A program made the position numbers and the translations under genes. This document shows positions 1-4,890 of a stretch of 11,706 nucleotides of DNA, piece after piece. The notes under the pieces were generated by a model. That model did not search any database and had not been told where the DNA came from. It saw only the letters and a program-made list of their open reading frames with translations. The DNA is taken from positions 1 through 11,706 of the forward strand of contig JAJYIJ010000020.1 of assembly GCA_021790135.1 (NCBI GenBank). Direction: 5' to 3'. The stretch is from a bacterium (GTDB lineage Bacteria; Patescibacteriota; Patescibacteriia; Magasanikbacterales; GWA2-37-8). Position 1 is the first letter of the stretch, and each line of letters starts with the position of its first letter.

Positions 1-9
1 TTAACATAT

Positions 10-1311
10 ATGAATTATAAAGTCGCTGACATTAGCCTCGCCGATTGGGGACGCAAAGAAATCGTTTTGGCGGAAAAAGAAATGCCGGGCCTCATGGCCT
101 TGCGCCAAAAATACGCCAAAAAAAAACCCCTCACCGGCGCGCGTATTGCTGGTTGCCTCCACATGACCATTCAGACAGCTGTGCTCATTGAAACACTGAC
201 AGCGCTTGGAGCCGAAGTCCGCTGGAGTAGTTGTAATATTTTTTCGACCCAGGATCACGCTGCGGCCGCCATTGCAAAATCGGGCGTGCCGATCTTTGCG
301 TGGAAAGGTGAAACAGAAGAAGAATACTGGTGGTGCGTTGAGCAAAGTTTAAAATTTGCTGATGGCCAGGGTCCTAACTTGCTACTGGATGACGGTGGCG
401 ATCTCACGCTCCTGATACACGAAAAACATCCGGAACTTCTTAAAGAAATCAAAGGTGTATCCGAAGAAACAACCACCGGCGTCCATCGCCTCTACCAAAT
501 GATGGAAAAGGGGACGCTCGGCACAATCGCTATCAATGTCAACGATTCCGTGACGAAATCAAAATTTGATAATAAATATGGCTGCCGCGAAAGCTTGGCC
601 GATGGCATCAAGCGCGCTACCGACATTATGGTCGCCGGCAAAACCGTCGTGGTCGCGGGCTACGGCGACGTCGGCAAAGGCTGCGTCCAAAGCATGGCTG
701 GATTTGGCGCGCGCGTTCTGGTCACCGAGGTTGATCCAATCAACGCCTTGCAGGCAGCTATGGAAGGCTACGAAGTTACCACCATGGAAGACGCCGCCCG
801 AGCTGGCGACATTTTTGTCACCGCCACCGGTTGCTGCGATGTGATTCGCGGCGAGCACATGGATGCCATGAAAGACGGCGCTATCATCTGCAACATTGGC
901 CACTTTGACAGCGAAATTGATGTTGCCTGGCTGACCAGCCAAAAAAATATCTCGGAAGAAAACATTCAACCACAGGTTGATAAATTTACCTGGGACAATG
1001 GCCAAGGAAAATCAATCGTTCTTCTTTCCCGCGGTCGCCTGGTCAACCTTGGCAATGCCCACGGACACCCGAGTTTTGTCATGAGCACCAGTTTTACCAA
1101 CCAAGTGTTGGCGCAATTGTCGCTCTGGCAAGAAAACAAAAAATATGAAAACGGCAAAGTCTATACTTTGCCCAAGCACTTAGATGAAGAAGTAGCTCGC
1201 TTGCATTTAAACAAACTCGGCGCCAAACTCACCAAACTGACTAAAAAACAAGCTGACTATCTTGGCCTGCCCGTTGATGGGCCATTTAAGCCGGAGCATT
1301 ATCGATATTAG
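10..1311 (+). CDS. ahcY: Adenosylhomocysteinase (S-adenosyl-L-homocysteine hydrolase)
   Basis: This cytosolic NAD-dependent enzyme splits S-adenosylhomocysteine reversibly into adenosine and homocysteine and so keeps methyltransferases from product inhibition. The 433-residue protein is colinear with the family from the N-terminal YKVADISLADWGRKEI block to the C-terminal KPEHYRY tail. Visible signatures are SSCNIFSTQDHAAAAIA (about 73-89), the substrate-binding VTKSKFDN block with the catalytic-type Lys183 and Asp187, and the NAD-binding Rossmann motif GYGDVG (217-222). The length matches the form without the roughly 40-residue insert found in many proteobacterial enzymes. The ATG at 10 gives a family-like N-terminus, but the frame stays open to the window edge (tta aca tat), so a start a few codons upstream outside the window is possible. 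A strong hairpin terminator follows. The identification is secure. Confidence 0.97.
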   Translation: MNYKVADISLADWGRKEIVLAEKEMPGLMALRQKYAKKKPLTGARIAGCLHMTIQTAVLIETLTALGAEVRWSSCNIFSTQDHAAAAIAKSGVPIFAWKGETEEEYWWCVEQSLKFADGQGPNLLLDDGGDLTLLIHEKHPELLKEIKGVSEETTTGVHRLYQMMEKGTLGTIAINVNDSVTKSKFDNKYGCRESLADGIKRATDIMVAGKTVVVAGYGDVGKGCVQSMAGFGARVLVTEVDPINALQAAMEGYEVTTMEDAARAGDIFVTATGCCDVIRGEHMDAMKDGAIICNIGHFDSEIDVAWLTSQKNISEENIQPQVDKFTWDNGQGKSIVLLSRGRLVNLGNAHGHPSFVMSTSFTNQVLAQLSLWQENKKYENGKVYTLPKHLDEEVARLHLNKLGAKLTKLTKKQADYLGLPVDGPFKPEHYRY

Positions 1312-1323
1312 GTTTCACCATTC

Positions 1324-1353
1324 AAAAAACGGCTGCGCTCGCAGCCGTTTTTT
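1324..1353. terminator. Bidirectional rho-independent terminator between ahcY and the TrmB-like gene
   Basis: A perfect inverted repeat has a GC core CGGCTGC / GCAGCCG around a GCTC loop, flanked by six A residues on the left and six T residues on the right. It therefore works as an intrinsic terminator on both strands and serves the convergent genes ahcY (+) and the TrmB-like regulator (-), whose stop codon lies 3 bp to the right. Confidence 0.93.
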
Positions 1354-1356
1354 AAT

Positions 1357-2094
1357 TTATTCTCCTTCGGATAGCGCCTCCCACAATAATTTCCATACTG
1401 ACTTCATTGTCTCGGCCACCGCGTGATCCTCAATAATAATTCCAGCATATGGTTTACGAAAACTATAGATAGCAATTTTTCCACCGTAGATATCAATTTC
1501 AGTATCAAATTTAGTTGTAGCACCCACCAATCGAAAATTACGCAACTGTCTTTCATTGTGCACATGCGGATCTTTCAACCAATCGCCACGTTTGGCAATC
1601 ACTTGATAATCAATATTTTTTTTCACCCGCCGGGCCACATAATCCCAAATATAATCTCCCATTACTGCAATCACTTTATCAAAATCGCCAAAGCCATAAA
1701 TTTTTTCTCCCACAACCAAGGTATCTTCGTAAAGATGTCTTAAACCATCAACTCCCTGATAAAAACGAATGTTTGGTTTACTGCTAGGTAAATTAAATAC
1801 ACTCATTAACTCCGGCACGGCATTTTTTATTTCTCGTAGATGTTGCTCGGCTTTTTGAATAAAAACATGAGGATCCTCCGGAAGCAGCAATGTGCGTCCG
1901 CCTTTTTTTACTTGGGAGACTAAACCCCGCGCTCTTAGTTCCTCCAAAAAATTATACACTGTCGTACGTTTAATACCGGTTTCGCGACTGATGTCTTGCA
2001 CGCTGGAGCCGCCCAGTTCCAAACAAGCCAAATAAATCTTGGCCTCATGTTCATTCAACCCGAGCGTTGGCATTAAATGAGAAATGTCTTTCAT
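1357..2094 (-). CDS. TrmB-family winged-helix transcriptional regulator
   Basis: The protein is 245 residues long. Residues about 9-75 form a winged helix-turn-helix of the TrmB/sugar-specific regulator type: LGLNEHEAKIYLACLELG, then the HTH part DISRETGIKRTTVYNFLEEL and a wing ending in GLVSQVKKGGRTLL. A helical linker (about 78-105) follows, then an alpha/beta effector domain beginning near FYQGVDGLRHLYED (about 110-124), which resembles the phospholipase D-like ligand domain of TrmB proteins. Known TrmB proteins bind sugars and control sugar transport or metabolism, mostly in archaea. The ligand and targets here cannot be read from sequence. No transporter is adjacent. The next gene, divergently placed across a 260 bp AT-rich gap, is a polysaccharide ligase/polymerase-like gene, so control of that gene or itself is a guess. 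No Shine-Dalgarno motif precedes the ATG. Confidence 0.85.
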   Translation of the reverse strand: MKDISHLMPTLGLNEHEAKIYLACLELGGSSVQDISRETGIKRTTVYNFLEELRARGLVSQVKKGGRTLLLPEDPHVFIQKAEQHLREIKNAVPELMSVFNLPSSKPNIRFYQGVDGLRHLYEDTLVVGEKIYGFGDFDKVIAVMGDYIWDYVARRVKKNIDYQVIAKRGDWLKDPHVHNERQLRNFRLVGATTKFDTEIDIYGGKIAIYSFRKPYAGIIIEDHAVAETMKSVWKLLWEALSEGE

Positions 2095-2178
2095 CTGTGG
2101 AAAATTAAATAATCTTGCTGGCTTGTTTTAGTTGTTTAAAATTTGTCGATATATTTAGACATTTACCATAAAATTTAT

Positions 2179-2191
2179 TATTTGTCAAATA
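2179..2191. promoter_or_regulatory. Candidate operator palindrome in the divergent gap
   Basis: The 13 bp sequence TATTTG-T-CAAATA is a perfect 6+1+6 palindrome in the AT-rich divergent region between the TrmB-like gene and the Wzy-like gene. A looser TGTC-N10-GACA inverted repeat lies 20-40 bp to its left (2144-2161), and TTGACA occurs at 2254. A winged-helix regulator encoded next door could bind here, but AT-rich palindromes arise easily by chance. Confidence 0.3.
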
Positions 2192-2253
2192 TTGGCTAAT
2201 TTTAGATTAAAATTTAAAAATTAATTATATGACTATCTGCCAAAATTAAATTA

Positions 2254-2282
2254 TTGACATAAATTCTAAACAAGGATACATA
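2254..2282 (+). promoter_or_regulatory. Candidate sigma-70-type promoter for the Wzy-like/M50-like pair
   Basis: A perfect TTGACA (-35) at 2254-2259 is followed after 17 bp by TACATA (2277-2282), a weak -10. Transcription would start near 2289, leaving a leader of 30 nt to the TTG at 2319 or about 70 nt to the ATG at 2358. The -35 and spacing are convincing; the -10 is poor. Confidence 0.45.
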
Positions 2283-2357
2283 GCCAACAATTCCGCCGCG
2301 TGACCCCGAATTTTTTGTTTGCCAAAACTACCAAAATCCTGTTTAATATGTTCAATT

Positions 2358-3632
2358 ATGCTTACCGTTTTTCTCCTTACTGTTTATTCTCTAGTCTTTT
2401 TTTTCTTCGCCTGGCGTTATTTTAAATACGCCGTGGGTACTTTTATTATTCTTCTCCCTGCTTACCTCTTGCGTTTTACTATTTTTCATCTCCCTTCCAC
2501 TCTCCTCGAACTCACTTTTGGGCTTCTCTTGCTTGTTTGGTTAATTCATTATAGTAAAACTGGATTTAAAAATCTTGCATCACAGATCACAGCTCACAAA
2601 TTGTTCTTTATTTTTTTTTCCTTATTCTTTGTCGCCTCAATTGCCGGCGTCTTTATCAGCGACATGTGGTGGTATTCTCTCGGCCAGTGGCGCGCTTATT
2701 TTTTAGAACCGATGATCTTGTTTTTAATGCTTATTGGCATGGGGGAAGACCTCACGTCCAGCTCCCTCATCACGCCGCTTATTATCTCCACCCTGTCTAT
2801 TAGTATCTTCGGCATTATTCAACGTTTTACCGGTTGGTATATTGGCAACGCTGATACGGTCGCTTTGGCCGAGGGCCGTACCACCTCATTTTTTCTTTCA
2901 CCCAACGACGTTGGCCTCTACATCGCGCCACTCATACCGCTGATGATTTACCTGCTATTCACTGCATTTAAAAAAATACAAATCAAGAAATGTCGTGTAT
3001 CTTTTTTTATGTATCTTTTGTTCTTGTTTCTTGCTCTCGCTGCTCTCTTTCTCTCCCAGTCGCTTGGTGCCTTCGTTGGCCTGGCCGTTGGGGGAATTGT
3101 TTTCCTTTTTTTGCTTGGCTATAAAAAAATTGCGTTTGCTCTTATCGTCGCTGGCATTTTCGGATTTTCGCTCATCTATCTGCACTCACCAATAAAAATT
3201 CGTTCCTTTGGTAATCGTCTTACACTCTGGACATATACCGACCGCTTTCTCACTGCTTCACCTAAAAATTTCATTTTTGGTGCTGGCATTCGCCAATTTT
3301 TCCGCAAAATTCAGAAGCCATATTACCACGTCGGAGGCAACTTGGAACGTCTAATTTACCCGCATAATATTTTTCTTAATTTTTGGAGCGAAATTGGCCT
3401 CTTCGGTATGCTCGCCTTTATTGGTCTTTTTGTTTTTTTGCTCTTATATTCTTATAAAAATCAAAAAAGGGGTCGTCTGCTTTCCGCTACGTTACTTTTT
3501 AGTTTAACAATTATTTTCATTCATGGCCTGGTCGATGTCCCCTATTTTAAAAATGATTTGGCGATGCTGTGGTGGATTTTGGCAGCCATTATTTTTAAAG
3601 TCGAATCCAACAAAAAGTTGACTATCGAATAA
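2358..3632 (+). CDS. O-antigen ligase / Wzy polymerase-like polytopic membrane protein
   Basis: A very hydrophobic protein of 424 residues from the ATG at 2358 (437 from an in-frame TTG at 2319) with about ten to twelve membrane segments. Motifs fit the WaaL/Wzy superfamily: GRTTSFFLSPNDVGLY with Arg174 and Asn183, RLTLW (Arg287) followed by FGAG in the large periplasmic-type loop, then PHNIFLNFWSEIGLFG with His336 and Glu345, and a C-terminal helix pair ending at DVPYFKNDLAMLW. Members join undecaprenyl-linked glycans to an acceptor or polymerise repeat units on the outer face of the membrane. Ligase and polymerase cannot be told apart by sequence, so no symbol is given. I prefer the ATG because it places the first membrane helix at the N-terminus. 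The M50-like gene begins 3 bp after its stop, so the two are probably cotranscribed. Confidence 0.85.
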   Translation: MLTVFLLTVYSLVFFFFAWRYFKYAVGTFIILLPAYLLRFTIFHLPSTLLELTFGLLLLVWLIHYSKTGFKNLASQITAHKLFFIFFSLFFVASIAGVFISDMWWYSLGQWRAYFLEPMILFLMLIGMGEDLTSSSLITPLIISTLSISIFGIIQRFTGWYIGNADTVALAEGRTTSFFLSPNDVGLYIAPLIPLMIYLLFTAFKKIQIKKCRVSFFMYLLFLFLALAALFLSQSLGAFVGLAVGGIVFLFLLGYKKIAFALIVAGIFGFSLIYLHSPIKIRSFGNRLTLWTYTDRFLTASPKNFIFGAGIRQFFRKIQKPYYHVGGNLERLIYPHNIFLNFWSEIGLFGMLAFIGLFVFLLLYSYKNQKRGRLLSATLLFSLTIIFIHGLVDVPYFKNDLAMLWWILAAIIFKVESNKKLTIE

Positions 3633-3635
3633 TAT

Positions 3636-4139
3636 ATGTTTCGTTATTATTTTTTCGCCATAATAACCGCCCCCGGTGTTGTTGTGCACGAAATCGGCCA
3701 TGCGCTTTTTTGCCTTTTGGCCGGCGTTAAAATCCATCACATTAAATTCTTTCAATTCAAACAAACAGCTGGCTATGTCATCCACGACGAACCAAAAAAT
3801 ATTTTTGCCAGCATTACTATTTCTTTTGGCCCCCTCATCATCAACAGTTTTCTAACGCTGCTTTGTTTTGCCCATCTGAATGCCCCCTATTTTACTTGGT
3901 TGAATCTGTTGTTCGCCTGGCTCGCCCTGGCTGTCGGCCTGCACGCCATTCCTTCGACCGGTGACGCCCAAACATTGCTCTCCATTACGAACCATCGTTT
4001 CTGGCGCAATCCGTTTGTTATCGTGGCCTATCCTTTTGCTCTTATTCTCTACCTGCTTAATCTCCTCAAACGTTTGCACGCGGATGTGGTGTATGTACTT
4101 TTACTTTTTTGGCTGGCTCGTTTTTATTTTAAAGCTTAA
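3636..4139 (+). CDS. Small M50-like (site-2 protease type) membrane metalloprotease
   Basis: The protein has 167 residues, mostly hydrophobic, with about four membrane segments. An HEIGH zinc motif (His18, Glu19, His22) sits at the end of the first helix after a short N-terminus. A GPLIINS block follows at 65-71, and IPSTGDAQ at 105-112 resembles the second M50 motif, in which an Asp (here Asp110) supplies the third zinc ligand in place of the usual NPxPxLDG form. Known members cut substrates within the membrane plane. This one is a minimal core with no PDZ or CBS domain, and its substrate is unknown. It starts 3 bp after the Wzy-like gene and ends at a hairpin terminator, so a joint role in surface-glycan or envelope control is a reasonable inference. 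An inactive or divergent HExxH membrane protein is the alternative. Confidence 0.72.
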   Translation: MFRYYFFAIITAPGVVVHEIGHALFCLLAGVKIHHIKFFQFKQTAGYVIHDEPKNIFASITISFGPLIINSFLTLLCFAHLNAPYFTWLNLLFAWLALAVGLHAIPSTGDAQTLLSITNHRFWRNPFVIVAYPFALILYLLNLLKRLHADVVYVLLLFWLARFYFKA

Positions 4140-4168
4140 AAGAGACTCTCGCCTGGAGAGTCTTTTTT
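4140..4168. terminator. Rho-independent terminator shared by the M50-like gene and mgtC
   Basis: An 8 bp perfect stem AGACTCTC / GAGAGTCT (4143-4150 with 4156-4163) encloses the loop GCCTG and is followed by a run of six T on the plus strand, one base after the M50-like stop codon. On the minus strand the hairpin is followed by TTTT, so it can also stop mgtC transcription, though less strongly. Confidence 0.88.
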
Positions 4169-4182
4169 AAATTTCTTATTCA

Positions 4183-4629
4183 TTATTCATTCTTATTCTC
4201 TATAATAGCATCCCTCTCCTTAACCTTGGGATGAAAACGGCGATCGTCAATTGCCAGCACAAGAAAAATGAAAAGGGTGGCTCCGATTGCCAAAACAAAA
4301 TATCGGACCCCAACGACCATACCAATTGCTGCCACCGCCCAAAGCCCCGCGGCTGTGGTCAAACCCTCAATTCGATTTTCCTTGTGCAAAATCATACCGG
4401 CACCCAAGAAACCAACACCCGTTACGATCTGAGCCGCCACATTCGCTGAGGCCTGGTATGTAGGACCAAAGAAATTCACACAAACAGCAGTAAAAAGCGA
4501 AGCCCCAGCACAGACCAAAGCATAGGTCCGAAAACCGGCCTGGCGACCGCGATATTCACGCTGCGCCCCTAAAATTCCACCTAAAGTAATAGCCAAAACC
4601 AATTGCCCAAGAAGATACAATTGTAACAT
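4183..4629 (-). CDS. MgtC/SapB family inner-membrane protein
   Basis: A 148-residue membrane protein with the MgtC family core: GGILGAQREYRGRQAGFRTY (about 18-37), then ASLFT, then QIVTGVGFLGAGMIL and the LTTAAGLWAVAAIGM block. Four or five hydrophobic segments are visible, followed by a charged C-terminal tail (DDRRFHPKVKERD). It lacks the C-terminal ACT-like domain of Salmonella MgtC and so resembles the short SapB/YhiD type. The family is linked to low-magnesium survival and, in Salmonella, to inhibition of F1Fo ATP synthase; whether a short homologue does either is unknown. A GTG at 4647 would add six residues, but it lies upstream of a predicted extended -10 (TGCTATACT), so I choose the ATG at 4629, which would have a very short leader. 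It diverges from the tRNA-Ala. Confidence 0.87.
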   Translation of the reverse strand: MLQLYLLGQLVLAITLGGILGAQREYRGRQAGFRTYALVCAGASLFTAVCVNFFGPTYQASANVAAQIVTGVGFLGAGMILHKENRIEGLTTAAGLWAVAAIGMVVGVRYFVLAIGATLFIFLVLAIDDRRFHPKVKERDAIIENKNE

Positions 4630-4637
4630 ATAGTTCC

Positions 4638-4646
4638 AGTATAGCA
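4638..4646 (-). promoter_or_regulatory. Extended -10 promoter element for mgtC
   Basis: Read on the minus strand, TGCTATACT is an extended -10 (TGn plus TATACT). It lies 8 bp before the ATG at 4629, so the transcript would begin almost at the start codon. No good -35 is seen at 17 bp. The site is only a few bases from the -35 of the divergent tRNA promoter, so the two promoters may compete for polymerase. Confidence 0.5.
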
Positions 4647-4651
4647 CATTG

Positions 4652-4680
4652 TTGACGGAAAAGGGAATACTTGGTATATT
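4652..4680 (+). promoter_or_regulatory. Sigma-70-type promoter of tRNA-Ala
   Basis: TTGACG at 4652-4657 is separated by exactly 17 bp from TATATT at 4675-4680. The predicted start near 4687 is about five bases before the mature tRNA 5' end. Each hexamer differs from consensus by one base, and the spacing is ideal. Confidence 0.8.
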
Positions 4681-4691
4681 TTGATAACTTT

Positions 4692-4767
4692 GGGCCGATA
4701 GCTCAGCTGGTAGAGCACCGCGTTTGCAACGCGGGGGTCTGGGGTTCGAATCCCCATCGGTCCACCA
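4692..4767 (+). tRNA. tRNA-Ala (anticodon UGC)
   Basis: The 76-base cloverleaf has an acceptor stem GGGCCGA / TCGGTCC, D-arm GCTC-AGCTGGTA-GAGC, an anticodon arm CCGCG with loop TTTGCAA (anticodon TGC, reading GCN Ala codons), and a T-arm GGGG-TTCGAAT-CCCC. The acceptor stem carries the G3:U70 wobble pair (4694 with 4761), the main identity element for alanyl-tRNA synthetase. The 3' CCA is encoded in the gene. No hairpin terminator follows, only a five-T run (4770-4774). Confidence 0.97.
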
Positions 4768-4780
4768 CCTTTTTATAAAT

Positions 4781-4796
4781 TTACAATATATAGTGG
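4781..4796. promoter_or_regulatory. NrdR box 1 (candidate)
   Basis: Compared with the symmetric NrdR-box pattern acactatatatagtgt, this 16-mer matches at 12 positions, or 13 if A or T is allowed at position 5. It contains the core ATATATAGTG. Its start is 32 bp from that of box 2, within the 30-32 bp spacing of tandem NrdR boxes known from nrd promoters. NrdR is the ATP-cone-containing repressor of ribonucleotide reductase genes; its own gene is not in this window. Confidence 0.75.
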
Positions 4797-4797
4797 C

Positions 4798-4806
4798 TTA
4801 TCCACA
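4798..4806 (+). promoter_or_regulatory. Perfect DnaA box between the NrdR boxes
   Basis: TTATCCACA is the full consensus DnaA-binding 9-mer. It fits in the gap between the two NrdR boxes (4781-4796 and 4813-4828). DnaA boxes regulate the nrdAB promoter in E. coli, so a role in coupling dNTP synthesis to initiation is plausible here. Binding is inferred, not shown. Confidence 0.7.
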
Positions 4807-4812
4807 GTTCAA

Positions 4813-4828
4813 CCACTATATATAGTAT
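4813..4828. promoter_or_regulatory. NrdR box 2 (candidate)
   Basis: The 16-mer CCACTATATATAGTAT matches the symmetric NrdR-box pattern at 14 of 16 positions. It occupies the -35 region of the predicted nrdA promoter, the usual place for repression. It is arranged in tandem with box 1 at 32 bp. Confidence 0.82.
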
Positions 4829-4836
4829 TTAGTCTG

Positions 4837-4845
4837 TGTTATACT
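4837..4845 (+). promoter_or_regulatory. Extended -10 promoter element of nrdA
   Basis: TGTTATACT is an extended -10 (TGn plus TATACT). No -35 is present at the right distance, since that segment is filled by NrdR box 2. The start point would be near 4852, giving a leader of about 39 nt. Confidence 0.6.
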
Positions 4846-4864
4846 AAGGAGGTATCCTTAGTAT
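4841..4864. repeat. Perfect 10+10 bp palindrome over the nrdA promoter start
   Basis: The arms ATACTAAGGA and TCCTTAGTAT enclose the 4-base centre GGTA. The left arm overlaps the predicted -10 and the centre covers the predicted start point, so it looks more like a DNA operator than an RNA hairpin. The left arm plus centre also contains AAGGAGGT, an ideal anti-16S match, but it lies 37 bases before the nrdA ATG, too far for a normal ribosome-binding site. Confidence 0.6.
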
Positions 4865-4890
4865 TTTAATATTAATTCTATCCCACATTT

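Noticed and set aside
559..1005. A 148-codon open frame antisense to ahcY
   Set aside because: It is a shadow of the well-conserved ahcY frame and has no recognisable domain or start context. The same holds for other antisense frames in nrdA, nrdB and dnaN.
2096..2104. TGTGGAAAA, a relaxed DnaA-box match just before the TrmB-like start
   Set aside because: It is a single relaxed-consensus site with no supporting context, and such matches are common by chance.
2319..2357. TTG start adding 13 residues to the Wzy-like protein
   Set aside because: There is no ribosome-binding support, and the ATG at 2358 places the first membrane helix at the N-terminus. It remains possible.
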